DNA from: Prinsepia uniflora
Lineage: Eukaryota; Streptophyta; Magnoliopsida; Rosales; Rosaceae
Reading direction: 5' to 3'
Assembly (NCBI GenBank): GCA_032719365.1
Contig: CM064873.1
Span: 47,096,332 to 47,160,331, forward strand
Length of the DNA stretch: 64,000 bases
The position numbers and the translations under genes were made by a program. The notes below the pieces were generated by a model that made no database searches, was not told the DNA's origin, and saw only the letters and a program-made list of their open reading frames with translations. Shown piece by piece: positions 10,701 through 22,182 of this stretch; the first letter of the stretch is position 1; the number at the start of each line of letters is the position of its first letter.

Positions 10701-13700
10701 GTCCAAATTCAAATCCGAAATCATCATTCCGTAAACTAGTATTAGGAATAACCATTCCGAACCCAAATCCATAAAAGAAAATATATAGTCAAGCTCTAGA
10801 ATCAAATCCTGAATCGTCACCCAGAATCCGATTCCAAAACCCAAATACAGAAATCCTCTTTCAAGTTCCAAAATCAAATCCTGAATCGTCATCCAGAAAT
10901 CTGATTCCAAAACCTGAAATATCGTTCACGTCTACCTAGACGTACCAAAACCAAACCTATCGGTTACCCACTCAACCGATTACCACCATACGATCGATTG
11001 ACTTCATAGGGAAGTCAATCCCAACATCAACACAACACTAGGTCAGACAAAATCCGACCTCGTCAGACACCTACTCATCGGACAACTACTCAGGCGAGTA
11101 ATAAGCCATATGGGATTTACCTCGAAAAGAAGTTCAGTCCCATCATGCTTCACTCAACATCCAAGTAAGAGTAATAAACTCTCCACCTATCTGGATACCC
11201 AAATCACGATCCAGATCCAACACTACGTCAACCGACCATAGACGTCACGATCGAGGATCGTCTCGCCAACCAAAGTCCTAGACCATTTCCCACATCTTAA
11301 ATAGATTAGTCTACGACGAGACACGCCGAGACTGTGGGTTCTCACTGATTACCTCGTATCGATCCTTGTCATTCCACCAAGGCAAAACAAGAATGATCGA
11401 ATAATCCATCCTACGTGAATGCAAACAACACTCGCTGCACTCACCACGTCATGTAACCTAACATCGTCCGTCACTAAGCAGGAAATGAGAAATCTCAGTC
11501 ACCTAACTTCGATATACTCATCTCCTCCTGATGGTCCAGAACAAATCCCGGGTCCACCAACCAATACACAATCAGTGTACTAGAGGCAACCAACAACATC
11601 TATATCATCAACGTCATCTACCATCATTAATCATGGTAGAATCCGAGAAGTCACCCAAAACGACTTCGACATACCCGTTACCAATGCGGAAAACCCGCAT
11701 TCCACTCGTCACCTCAATCGTACCCTCTCGCGATTCCGAAGTTCCAACAAGATTGGAAACAACATACCCGGACATCAACCACGTGTCCCCTAACCAGTTT
11801 AACTCTATCTGAGTTTCACTCCTGAACCACAGATACCGAACATATGCCCATTACGACGGAGTCACACCCCGATTCGTAACTCATCGTCATCACGATCACC
11901 GGCACCAGTACCAGCGCTAGTACCAGCACCACGCACTATCACTACCACCTGTCGGCATCAGCACACAAGCATCCTCACTAGCATCAGTACTGCCGCTAGC
12001 ACACCGTGTGCAAAACTGACACCCTGGATCTCCGCTCATACCAAGCGACGATCGCGTACCTCTGCTCGTATAGGAGAAACTCTGCCACCCTCGTACCCGA
12101 CAACTCAGGGTACAGTTACCCTGACAGCTCATGCGAGAAAAGGAAAACGTTCCCCGAACGTCCCCGATCCCCAACAATCGTAACTATAACCACTCTCGGT
12201 AGTAGCGCCTGCCCCACACTCGTGCAGACCTAACTACCAGACATCGCTATATCCAGACTCCGTATCCAACGGAATCAATCGCCCGTACTAACTACTCTGT
12301 ATCCCACTCAGGGATTCCATCGACAAGTACCAACCCTGGTAACCTGTCCAACCAAACTCTAACCAGTCGCAACTCGACTATCCCAATGTCGTCTACCAGG
12401 TCACCCGCGACCTTAGTTGCACCAACCCACAACTAAAGTAGCACGACAACCAACTCGGTCTAACCGATACGTACAACCCTGACTGCGAAGTGCAGTCCCA
12501 ACACAAGCTGACATGACTAGACCGACTACCGAATCCAAATCCGAATAGTCGTCCAAGTCAAACCACCAGTCAACTCCCATTTCCGAACCATACACATACG
12601 GTAGGGTTCCACGATCACACCTAGAGTTCCCCTGAACCCACCTGCGAAAAGCAGTAAAATCAACAATCTGACCGACCCTGCGGTCCGACATCATAAAGAA
12701 GTCAATCCAATCCTACCAACAATCCAACTCGGATTCCTCGAATCCGGGTGCTAACTGCCGACTGCAGTAAATCCATTTAACTCAACATAATCCGACCATC
12801 TAATGGTCACAACATCGAGTCAGTCGTCGGAACCGATCCTACGACATCGTGAAGACGATCCCAACTAACTGTCTCACGATCACACTCCAGAATACGAACA
12901 CGTAAATCATTCCGTAGGGTCCCACACTGTCAACCTTGACAGAACTATGGCAACCCCGGCATCGAGTACCGAACCAAGGCTTGCCAATCCTACTAACTAT
13001 CGTACCGGCACCCTAACTATCAGGTTGACCATGGACTGCAGCCCCTTGAGATATCACATCCTCGACCAGCATACATACTCCAAGAGCTCCTCGGTTGCTC
13101 GAATAGAGACAACCCCGCTCTCATACCACGTTGACAGGACCCATCCCAATCCCCCCGGGATTAGTGCGGGATGACCCTGCTCCCGTCTGACACGAAGTGT
13201 CAGACAAGGGATATTTCCGACCTTTGCCCTCCCGGGCTATCAGAGTACGCCAGGATCCGGAGGAGGCATGTGATATCTCGATCTCTGCTACAGTCCACAT
13301 CCGATGTCAACCTGAAGGGCAGTCAAAACATTAAAAATTGTGAGTGGACAAAACAAGAGTTTATAAAAACATTTAATAAGGAAGACATTTGTACCCTCCA
13401 CTAAAAAGCATGCATGCATTGGAAAACCATTTAACCAAAGAAATCATATGTGGGAACTAAACCCAAATCAGATATAAACTAAGGTCGAAAGGACCACAAT
13501 GAAAACGACCATACGGGCCACTGCCCAAATCCTGTGCACACCTGTACACACCACATATCATATATCATATATCCATCACATACATATATATAAGTCACAC
13601 AACCAATCCTGTCACGGTATCCAAAGCTACGCGCGTGCTACCCAGGTCTCAATCCGAGTCTTCTCAAAGTCAAGATCAATGTCCGTAGACCACTGACCCT

Positions 13701-16590
13701 ACCCGAGGTAATAGTAATCATAGCCTTCCTGAGAGTAAGGAACCCAACTGGGGGGTGACTCCACTCAGTCGGTGCTCCGTGACTACTCCGGGGTCCACCT
13801 AGGCCAACGACCCTCCCCGGAGGAGATAATAGAAGTAAAGGAAGGTAGACGAACATATATATACATAACATAAACATTCATGACCGGTTCCCCTGGACCG
13901 TCATGAATCCATAAGATCCATAATCAGGTAACATGCCGGTTCCCATAAACCGTCATGTACCGTAATAACATAACAAGGGTTCATGCCGGTTCCCATAAAC
14001 CGTCATGAACCTGGGAATCCATTTAAGGTTTCCTGACCTGAAATCAAAACCGTAAAGTGACTGGGTCTCGTACCCGAACATAGGACATCAGTTGGGCACC
14101 GTGCCCGATATCTGAGGTCATATGCCCGAGACAAAACCAAATGGGTCTCATACCCGAGTTTATCCTTTTGAAATCCAAATCCAGTTCATTTAAATCAATA
14201 AAGAAATACAGACCCATATAAGCACCGTATAAGGCCGAAACCTCGAAATACGTGCTTATACGTAACCACATACAAATGCACCCATGGCATCATCAAACAA
14301 GTAATAAAACATATAATAAACATTTATGCATGCACCAATTTAGAAAACAAGGTCCACTCACAGACCGTCCGAGCTGCCGCCTCGATTTGCGTGCCATACT
14401 CCCAAACCTGTCCAAATCGTAATAGAAGGTTACTAACTACTTAATTAACCTCCTACCAAAGCCCCGTAATTTTCCCGTATTTTTAACTATTTTTAATCCC
14501 GAACCTAAACCTTCCGATGCCCCGAAACATATCGAGACGGTGTCCGATCGACACGAAACCAGTCCCAAAATGTTCGTTACATCGAATAGATGATTTCGTA
14601 TGTTGGAACCTTCCCCAGATTCCCTGCCACGCGCCCTCACGCGCTGCCTAAAGTGGCTGCGCGTGGGAGCCACGCGCTGCCTAAAGTGGCTGCGCGTGGG
14701 AGCCACGCGCCTGTGAACAGTGCTTCTCCTACCTCGATCAGACCGGTCCGAACCGACCGGTCTGGTCCGACCCCTGCAACTGGACCGGCGTAACCGGTCC
14801 AGGCCTCCTTCTCCCTCATTTTCGGTCCGATTTCCTCCGTTCCAATTTCTAAATTCCTATTTTCTCATTTCCAATCTATCCCAATCCTTACAACCTAAGA
14901 AAACTACCTGAAACCCCTTGGTTCGAAATGGACCTCACGGTCCCATTTTTCCGATCGGTCCCCCACGGCTTCCCAGCCGTTAACCCTCACCAAAACCGTC
15001 CTAAAATCATACTTGCAACCTAACTAACTCATCCTAATCGTCCAAAAGCAACCATAACATCAAAATCAAATTAAAAGGGAGAAAATGGGTAACCGGGTTA
15101 CCTGTTCGGGTTTGGCCTCAGCCGTGCACGGTGGCGCCGTCCTGGGCCGGCCACCACGTCCTCACCATCCTCACTTCACTCTGTCCTCAGTCCTAGCCGA
15201 AATGGGGTTGGGTTGGCTGGGTTGGATTTGGAAATGGGATCGGGTAATGGACAGAGGAAAAATGGAAGAAATGGATGCACGGTGAATAAGTTTGGTGCAT
15301 GAGTGGGTGAGGTTGGCCAGTGGATGGGTGACAAGTGTCACTCATCCATTGGGCCTCCATTAAATATCTGGGCCCACTAGAGACAAAACTGCACTTTTTG
15401 TCTCGTAAAACGTGCCGTCGTGAATAGTAACCGGGAACTTCCGTGAATCGTAACTTCGCCGTCGAACGTCCGAATTCGACGTGCCGCCTGTCTACGGATT
15501 CGTATCGTCCTTATCTACGTAACGGTCTTCGGCCCTCGGCCATCGGACCTCCTGGTCAAAAAGTCAACTTTTGACCTCTTATTCACCCAAATTACCAAAA
15601 TGCCCTTGGGCTTCCGAACGTCATAACTTCTTCTACGAACGTCAGAATTGAACGTGCCACCTGTCTACGAACTCGTGACGTCACGAACTACGTCACGGTC
15701 ATCGGTCAAAGTCCATTTGACCGCCCGAATGAAAAGTCAACGTTTTGCCACCATTAGGGGCAAAACGGTCATTTCGCATCGTTCGTTCGATTTCGCTCTA
15801 CTAATCACGGATTAGCCTCACTAATCGTGATTAGTCACTAATCTAATCATGGAATTTGGGACGGGTCGTTACAATTAATTAAAATAAAGATAATAAATTA
15901 CAAAACGTAGAATGTTGTATAATAAAATTTTTAAAAAAAAACTTAACGTTTTTTATATTTATGATTTCCAACTCAATTTACTTATCTAAATAATTAATTT
16001 TTATTCTTGAATTATTTAATAGTATTCAATATATTATTAATTTGTTGAACCGTCTAAGCCCTCGCTTAGGTCCCGCGTAACCGCTTAGGCACTAGACCTC
16101 TATCGACCGCTCTGATAACGCCTAACGCCGTTTTGAACCTTATCTCGAACTATCCCACGGATTCGTAACTATTTTTCACAAATTCTTACATAAAACTTAA
16201 AAAGCTATTTTGTAATGCAACAAAAGAAAAAGAAGAGAAATAGTAGGTACATATATGAATAAAAAACAACTTGAATGAGCTATATGTATATAAGGTATAT
16301 GAATATAAAAGAAGTTGAATTAGCTGACCAATGGGTAAATGATGGGGATCATAGTTAGGCAGATAATGGATCTCTTTTATATGACCGGAGATGGGTAGGA
16401 TGCGGTCGAATATCTTGTTAACAAGATAGTACATAAGCAGGTCATCATCTTTGGGGTCAAACCGAATCCCTGCTAAATGCATCTCTTCCACGTCTAACTT
16501 GGACTCTTGTTCAATTTTGGAACACTCAAACAAATCAAATTCTTCTGCTTTTTTCTCTGGTATAGGGTTTTCAGATGTAGACGACGCCAT
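7642..16590 (-). CDS. NAC-domain transcription factor, three exons, 230 aa
   Basis: Exons on the minus strand are 16590-16329, 8508-8186 and 7749-7642, with canonical GT..AG introns of phase 1 and phase 0. The joined frame is open for 230 codons. Subdomain A is at residues 41-60 (GIRFDPKDDDLLMYYL). Further along are FYFTN (100-104), GYWKQTG (123-129), VLAFYRG and PNGIKTPFVLHEYRL (155-178), and WRIINK (202-207), the NAC subdomains in order. NAC proteins bind DNA as dimers in the nucleus. The intron after the HHLP motif (usual form DLP) is at the standard NAC position. The C-terminal activation region is very short. Oddities: the residues after subdomain A are divergent, and intron 1 is 7820 bp because of nested transposons. 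I chose the ATG at 16590, about 80 bp after a TATA box. Confidence 0.88.
8186..8508 (-). CDS. NAC gene exon 2
   Basis: 323 bases. The acceptor is CACCTGCAG|GTGATT and the donor is ACAAAG|GTTAC. It completes the Gly codon begun in exon 1 and encodes subdomains C and D with the DNA-contacting GYWKQTG segment. Confidence 0.87.
9061..10099 (-). repeat. 3' LTR of the intronic retrotransposon, truncated
   Basis: It matches 13132-14170 almost base for base and then stops abruptly after TATCCTTTTG. The remaining 1.7 kb (U3) and the polypurine tract are missing, and internal sequence starts at once. The TSD is intact, so the loss happened inside the element by deletion. It contains the hairpin array at 9805-10084. 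Confidence 0.85.
9805..10084 (-). other. Hairpin array in LTR (same array at 13876-14155)
   Basis: Hairpins seen directly: 9805-9837 (ATTCATGAC and GGTTC arms pairing with GAACC and GTCATGAAT), 9856-9890 (GGTA/CATG arms), 9907-9940 (GGTTCATG/CATGAACC), 9992-10004 (GGGT/ACCC), 10023-10035 (GGGCA/TGCCC) and 10072-10084 (GGGT/ACCC). The outer stems differ in sequence, while the core CGGTT...AACCG and the loop are kept. Confidence 0.7.
10100..13131 (-). other. Non-coding interior of the intronic retrotransposon
   Basis: About 3.0 kb with no gag or pol motif in any frame. It is C-rich on the plus strand and has small blocks in common with 42884-46605 and 60908-64000, for example the ACCAGTACCAGCGCTAGTAC-like block near 11905. 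The primer site is at 13117-13128. Short open frames here look random. Confidence 0.7.
13117..13128 (-). other. Primer binding site, tRNA-Met type
   Basis: The minus strand reads TGGTATGAGAGC three bases from the 5' LTR. It matches the plant initiator tRNA-Met primer site (TGGTATCAGAGC) with one mismatch. Confidence 0.7.
13132..15873 (-). repeat. 5' LTR of the intronic retrotransposon
   Basis: 2742 bp, TGTAACGACC...TGTCA on the minus strand. Its U3 side carries a duplicated box GTGCCRCCTGTCTACG at 15481 and 15654. Its downstream part carries the GTGAGTGGAC...GTCCACTCAC domain (14361 down to 13312) with hairpins at 13876-14155. Confidence 0.87.
16329..16590 (-). CDS. NAC gene exon 1
   Basis: 87 codons plus one base. 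It starts MASSTSENPIP and ends after HHLPI plus one G. The donor reads G|GTCAGC (intron from 16328 down). It holds the acidic N-terminal extension and NAC subdomains A and B. Confidence 0.85.
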
Positions 16591-16670
16591 CAAGACAGGA
16601 ACACAAAGGATTTTGTTTTGAGTTTTGGAGATTTTGTTTTGATCTTCGGTTTTGTGAATTGTGAACCTGC

Positions 16671-16678
16671 TTTATATA
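16671..16678 (-). promoter_or_regulatory. TATA box of NAC gene
   Basis: The minus strand reads CTATATAAAGC about 80 bp upstream of the ATG at 16590, which would place the transcript start near 16640. This is position-based inference. Confidence 0.55.
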
Positions 16679-17420
16679 GTGAGACGGAGAAAGTGAGAGA
16701 GAGGAGGGGGGAGAAAGGAAAACCAAAGAAGACAAAAAAGCTAATTAATAGAGATCCTCAATTTATTAGTATTCCTGTTTCCACAATCAATTAGTTGATT
16801 CCTTGTCTAAATGGTCAATCTTCACTAGTATTCCTCTTCTCTGTTGTAACCATCTAAATGGCAGGTTAATGATTCAAACACTGATATGGTAATTTCAAAC
16901 GGAGCCCGAAGAATTTCATACTCATTCTTAGTCTCGAGGTACTTGCCAATTGAGCACCATGTGGCATAAGAACCGCGCTGAAGAAACCTCGCGGCCGGAA
17001 GATTGTTTCTTAATTTGTAGAGTTAAGTAATCTCCATGATTTTTCATACTTGGGCTTCGTGGTTGGCTCATTAAGTATATTTGAAGAAAGTTGTGACCTA
17101 ATTAAGCCACAATTCATCCTCTAAATCCAAACTCTTCTTATTTTACGACTTGATTACACTATGGACTCCTGTGACTTTGTAACTTTAACCTCGAGCACAA
17201 ATCAGTTTTTAAAAGAGAGAAACTTTTAAAATTACAAATGGGCATGACACTAAACGGCGGCTAGGCAGGACTGGCGGCGGCCGAGGACAGAGGCTGCCGA
17301 ATTTCTCTTGCACAGAGCGTCAGCAAACCAGCAGCCTTGCGCCATGTTCATTATTGCTCAAATGAGTGAGAGAGAGAGAGAGAGGAATATATGGTTGCAG
17401 CAGATCATGTTGCTGATGTG
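16679..17420. other. Upstream region of NAC gene
   Basis: No supported coding region. It probably contains the NAC promoter. It has a (GA)n microsatellite at about 17367-17384. Confidence 0.45.
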
Positions 17421-17425
17421 GGTAT

Positions 17426-17936
17426 TGTTGATGCAGAAATCGTCTGGCTCTGTGAAGTTCCTTCTCGATTTCTACCCACAAGAACGAAAATCAAACGGGG
17501 TTAAGGTTGAATCCCGGGGGGTGATTCAACCGTAAACGCTCCGATGCTTAAGTCAGTTTTCTGAGAGAATGAACCGACAGAGTGTTTGTAGGAGTTTTTG
17601 ATTACCTTTAGAAGTGAAATGAGGTCTTCTATTTATAGTGAAGCCTTAAGGGTCACCGTAGCGTCTGATTGGCTAAAGGAAATAGTATCAAGTAGGTAAT
17701 TCTACTGAGAGAAATCACTTATTATTAACTATATAATTAATAGTAAATAACTCGTTGAGAGATTACTTATCATTGGCATTAATCTGATTAATTAATATAT
17801 TTAATTGATAAATATATTAAATTAATGCGGAGATCATGTCATGTCGTCGTCGTCTATTCCAAGGGTAATATCGACATTACGAGAGTTAGGAGCCACATGG
17901 CAGTTCCATAATTTTCTGGTGATTTATGGTTTCACA
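17426..17936 (-). repeat. 3' LTR of second Tat element
   Basis: 511 bp, TGTGAAACC...CATCAACA on the minus strand, with TATAAATAG at 17637-17629. Seen alone it looks like a solo LTR without a duplication; the matching duplication is 21 kb away at 38550. Confidence 0.87.
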
Positions 17937-18974
17937 AATGCCTCCACATCGCTTAGGAATTCAAGGAATCCTAAATGATGTAATTTTTGTTGTGGTCCTG
18001 ATAAACCATTTATTTTGATGAGGGAATAGGACTCCGCTTTGTTTCGAGCAATTGAAGTTTTTTAGGTCTTGAATTTATCTCAATAAGAAACTTTTGGACT
18101 TGAAGTCCTACTTTGAGTTGATGTTCAAAGCCCACTAGATGGTTAGGATTTATTTATTTTTTTTTTATTTAAATGAGGGTACACAACCCTTATTTTCAAT
18201 AAGAAAATTCAAACTCTAGCCGATGTTTATTGTTGTAGAGAACGGGCTGGTGCATGCCACACATTCACCGAGTGGAGTTTTGTAGCAGAGGCAAAGCAGG
18301 AGGGCTCCATGCGGCAGTAGGTGTCTTTGACAGGTGAAAGGAATGATATGGATGACATCAGCAGCTTGAAGGTGAGTACTGGTTGCTGGCGCGTGCGCTG
18401 GTGCATCCGATGCAGCGAACTCCTTCGCTGAAGAGGATGTAGGCTAGGGTTGTTGCAGGAGTGAGACAACCTTTGTTTTTCCATGTGCAAGCTGTACATC
18501 CGTGTCTTTTGTCTCTTTTTTTCTAATTTATTTTGATGCAAATCACGTTGTACAGTTGTACTCCTTTCTCTCTTTTTTTTGCCCTTTCCGCCTGTAGCAA
18601 AGCAAACTTGCTTTTGTAATTTTTTTTTTACTTTTGCCGCAAGTTCCCAAGCATTGAAATTTTCTTCCCGTAGCTTTTGCTATCAATTGATAGCAATTAT
18701 ATATATATATATATATATATATTATTTTATATATAATAATATATATATTATTTTAATATATATTTTATATATTATTTTTCTTTTGTTCAGCTTTGATCTT
18801 TTGCAGATTTTGAGAGTTGTGGATGTCCGATTGCAACGATTCAAGTGCTGGTGTGCTCTACTCATCGAGACGGTCATTTCAAGATGTATGAAGGCATACT
18901 TTTTGTGTAGTCTTGAAGACCTCATTTTGTGGAGTACCATCTGGTGGCATGTTCGGAACTTGTTGGAGCTTCTG
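17937..18974 (-). other. Non-coding 3' region of second Tat element, with AT microsatellite
   Basis: No retroelement domain is readable. A long (AT)n tract lies at about 18697-18775. Tat elements often carry long non-coding, repeat-rich stretches between pol and the 3' LTR, which fits this position. Confidence 0.5.
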
Positions 18975-19278
18975 ACTTCAAGAGATGATGGACTTGACAC
19001 CAAGACGCTTCTCCAGTTGACATGTCTATGATGCTTTGTGAAAAGAAGAGCTTGGCGTGCTGACGGACTCACCATCTTCAAATGTGAGCGGAGCCAACAT
19101 CAAGACCTTCAACAAGGAGGTGCAGTACTTCAAGAGATGATGGACTTGACACCAAGACGCTTCTCCAGTTGACATGCCTATGATGCTTTGTGAAAAGAAG
19201 AGCTTGGCGTGCTGATGGACTCACCATCTTCAAGTGTGAGCGGAGCCAACATCAAGACCTTCAACGAGGAGGTGCAGT
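18975..19278. repeat. Direct duplication, 152-bp unit, two copies
   Basis: The unit starting ACTTCAAGAGATGATGGACT begins at 18975 and again at 19127 with few differences. The second copy runs straight into the GC-rich minisatellite. Confidence 0.8.
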
Positions 19279-19855
19279 AGAGTGTGAGGCGCGAGGTACA
19301 GCAGGGTGCGAGGCGCGAGGTGCAGCAGGGTGCGAGGCGCGACGTGGAGCAGGGTGCGAGGCGCGAGTTGCAGCAGGGTGCGAGGCGCGACGTGGAGCAG
19401 GGTGCGAGGCGCGAGTTGCAGCAGGGTGCGAGGCACGAGGCGACGTGCAGCAGGGTGCGAGGCACGAGGCGCGAGGTGCAGCAGGGTGCGAGGCGCGAGG
19501 CGACGTACAGCAAGGTGCGAGGCGCGAGGTGCAGCAGAGTGCGAGGCGCGACGTGCAGCAGGGTACGAGGCGCGAGGCGACGTGCAGCAGGGTGCGAGGC
19601 GCGAGGTGCAGCAGAGTGCAAGGCGCGAAGTGCAGCAGGGTGCGAGGCGCGAGGTACAGCAGGGTGCGAGGCGCGAGGTGCAGTGGGGTGCGAGGCGCGA
19701 GGACGTGCAGCAGGGTGCGAGGCGCGAGGTGCAGCAGAGTGCGAGGCGCAAAGTGCAGCAGGGTGCGAGGCGCGAGGTACAGCAGGGTGCGAGGCGCGAG
19801 GTGCAGTGGGGTGCGAGGCGCGAGGTGCAGAAGGGTGCGAGGCGCGAGGTGAGGA
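19262..19855. repeat. GC-rich minisatellite, 24-bp unit, about two dozen copies
   Basis: The unit is GTGCAGCAGGGTGCGAGGCG plus CGAG, with 29-bp variants that insert GCGAC. Because 24 is a multiple of three and the unit lacks stop codons in several frames, long open frames appear on both strands. These are artefacts of the repeat, not genes. Confidence 0.9.
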
Positions 19856-20506
19856 GTCCCATCACTTGGAGTGCGACGTGTCACAACCCAGCATGAGGCT
19901 TGTTCCAGATGATGCGAGACAATGTGTGTTGCAGCTATAAGGCGGGATTTGTGTCATCTCCAAAGCAAGGCTTCCCATGACGCGAGGCGAAGTGCGTGTG
20001 GTGCCATGAAGTAACTGAAGCTTTCCAAGGAGTTGCATTGGATGATGGATGACCTTCCAGAGACTCGATCTTCAAGGCTTTGTTGAGCTCAAAATGTAGT
20101 GGTAACAAGGTGGAGCATGGAGGATCGATCATGCCCCCTGCAAAGCTCGAGACGTTGGACATCATCGCCTAATTGAAGGAAGAGAGCTTGGAAATGCCAT
20201 CTATGCCAAGTAGGCGATTTGTTGAGGAGGTTGCCCCCATTGTTTGAAGAAGGTCATGGACGATGTGTCACTGGAAGTCCCCGATAAGATGATTGAAGGC
20301 CTCCAAGGCTTGCTCATGGGTTGACAGAGAGACTCTGAGGTCGTGTCATTCCTGGTGATGAGCTTCATGATCCTTCTTGGCCCGTGGCTTGATCTTAGCA
20401 TTGAATACATGTTTGAGCATTCAACTTGTGAATTGCCAACTTCTTTAATTTTCATTAATAGAAGTCTTCCACTTTTTTTGAGTGTTTTGTGATTTTCGGA
20501 AGATTT
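19856..20506. other. Spacer within second Tat element
   Basis: Non-repetitive stretch between two repeat arrays. I see no recognisable domain or supported gene. Confidence 0.4.
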
Positions 20507-20868
20507 GACCTTTGTGTAGTAAATTTGGTCTTCTGACTTCGTTTGAACTCCGAATTGAGTGCCGTTGGTGTGGTTGGAAAGCTGCGTTCCATACCTTTTT
20601 ACTGCCACCAAGCGTGTTCCAAGATGATCCGAATTGAGCCTTGTAGGATTGGTCGAATCTTGTGCTCGTGCGCTGGTTCATGCAGTTGACCTTTGTGTGA
20701 AACAATGTTTGCTGGGAACTCGTCACAACTCCGAATTGAGTGAGGTCACCGGAGTTGGAAAGCTGACTTCCATATCTTTCTAAATCCATTGACCTCATGT
20801 CAGGGTGATCAAAATTCAGAGGTCTATGACTGAATGAATCTCGTACTCGTGCGCTGGTACGTGCAGCT
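20507..20868. repeat. Tandem repeat, two diverged 181-bp units
   Basis: GACCTTTGTGT marks starts at 20507 and 20688, and a third start (GACCTTCGTGT) at 20869, each 181 bp apart. Shared landmarks inside are CTCCGAATTGAGTG, GTTGGAAAGCTG and CTCGTGCGCTGGT. Confidence 0.8.
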
Positions 20869-20884
20869 GACCTTCGTGTACAAG

Positions 20885-21320
20885 GGAAGGCTTAGAGTGC
20901 TTCGCGTGGCGAAGGCTTGGAGTGCTTCGCATGGCGAAGACTCGGGTGCTTTGCATAGCAAAGGCTTGGAGTGCTTCGTGGGGTGAAGACTTAGAGTGCT
21001 TCGCGGGGCGAAGACTTAGAGTGCTTCGCGGGGCAAAGGCTTAGAGTGCTTCGCGGGGCAAAGGCTTAGAGTGCTTCGCGGGGCAAAGGCTTAGAGTGCT
21101 TCGCGTGGCGAAGGCTTGGAGTGCTTCGCATGGCGAAGGCTTGGAGTGCTTCGCATGGCGAAGACTCGGGTGCTTTGTATGGAAAAGGCTTGGGGTGCTT
21201 CGCGGGGCGAAGACTTGGGGTGCTTCGCGGGGCGAAGACTTGAAGTGCTTCGCGAGGCGAAGGCTTAGAGTGCTTCGCATGGCGAAGACTCGGGTGCTTT
21301 GCATGGCAAAGGCTTGGATG
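20885..21320. repeat. Minisatellite with palindromic unit, about 17 copies
   Basis: The unit of about 24-25 bp is GTGCTTCGCGTGGCGAAGGC plus TTGGA. Each unit contains an inverted repeat CTTCGC...GCGAAG. Variants CTTTGC...GCAAAG keep pairing, although some units (CTTCGC...GCAAAG) do not. Confidence 0.88.
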
Positions 21321-21412
21321 ATAAGATAATTTCATTGGACGTTGAAACGAAACATCTTGAATCTTATTGAAAGATGTTATGAGAGCAAAGTAGGCATTGA
21401 GCCGAATTTTAA

Positions 21413-22182
21413 TCACAAAATTTGTGCCTTTGATGATGACTTGGTCACTGATTCAGTTTCCTGGTTGTTTCCTGCAACTCGGACTCGGCAATGATGGTGT
21501 CCACACGGATCATCTTTTGTGTGGGTTCCTGGGGGTCCTTGTTTCTGAGACGATCCATTGCCTTTTTTCTGACGTACTCGGTGCAGTGTCCTTCCTTCAA
21601 GAGATCTTGGAGGTATCTTTCGAAAGTCTGGCAAGAGGTTATGTCGTGTCCATAACAATTGTGATAGGCACACCATTTTGTCTTGTCTGCCCTCTCTTGG
21701 TTGCCTTTGACGGGAGCTGGTCTTTCGAACCACGGTTTTTCCATTATGTGATTGTATATTTGAAGGAACGGTATCGAAAACTGTGTGTTTGGCTTTGCAC
21801 CCGCGTAGGTGTTGGATGACGGGTTCCCTTTGCGTTTGTTGGCTTTCTCGACTGAGTTCCCACGATGGGCATCATCCTTTGGCTGAGCAGACGCCTTTGT
21901 GAGATGTCCATCTTCCTCGACGTGGTTGGCGGCATGGGTGGCATTTTTCTCGTCCTCCCAGCATGCATGTCGCTCCGCTAGGGACAGTATCTTGGTGAGA
22001 CTTCGGGCGTTGCTCATGACGATGTCTCCGTAGAGCTCGTTCTCCCACAGTAAGCCTTGTTTAAATGCCATGGCTGCAACGAGATCGCTACAACCAACGA
22101 TGCGGGACTTCTCTTCACAATACCTCCGGATGTATTGCCGCAAGGTTTCCTTAGACTTCTTTCGGATGGTGTAGAGGTGGTC
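21413..22182 (-). pseudogene. Gag fragment of second Tat element
   Basis: The minus-strand frame reads LRQYIRRYCEEKSRIVGCSD, NELYGDIVMSNARSLTKILS and, near the C-terminus, the zinc knuckle CAYHNCYGHDITSC (C-x2-H-x4-H-x4-C). It corresponds to about 3335-4075 of the first Tat element and is nearly intact over 230 codons. Its N-terminal side is cut at 22182 by insertion of a plus-strand LTR. The missing N-terminal segment resumes only in part at 36989. Confidence 0.85.

Larger units (their letters stand above)
9061..15873 (-). mobile_element. Non-autonomous LTR retrotransposon inside the MITE
   Basis: It is flanked by the perfect 5-bp duplication ATTAA (9056-9060 and 15874-15878). On the minus strand it begins TGTAACGACCCGTCCC (15873) and ends GGGTCCTGTCA (9061). 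The 5' LTR is complete, a tRNA-Met-type primer site follows, and the interior of about 3 kb has no retroelement domain. The 3' LTR is cut short (see its entry). The shared LTR part differs at about five positions in 1039 bp by eye, so the insertion is young. Confidence 0.85.
8869..16142. mobile_element. hAT-like MITE in NAC intron 1, split by a retrotransposon
   Basis: The 12-bp inverted repeats GTTCAAAACGGC (8873-8884) and GCCGTTTTGAAC (16127-16138) face each other. The flanks carry an identical 8-bp direct repeat, TCTCGAAC, at 8861-8868 and 16143-16150, the duplication length of hAT transposons. Without the retrotransposon at 9061-15873 the element is about 460 bp and non-coding, as expected for a MITE. 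Both ends hold GC-rich CTAGGC/GCCTAA motifs, and the centre is AT-rich. Confidence 0.7.

Noticed and set aside
17421..17940. Solo LTR interpretation of the left Tat LTR
   Set aside because: Immediate flanks do not match (GGTAT versus AATGC), while GGTAT matches the flank at 38550.
19190..19940. Long open frames rich in Arg/Ala/Cys or Pro/His/Leu on both strands
   Set aside because: They follow from a 24-bp repeat unit without stops; no known domain and several frames are open at once.
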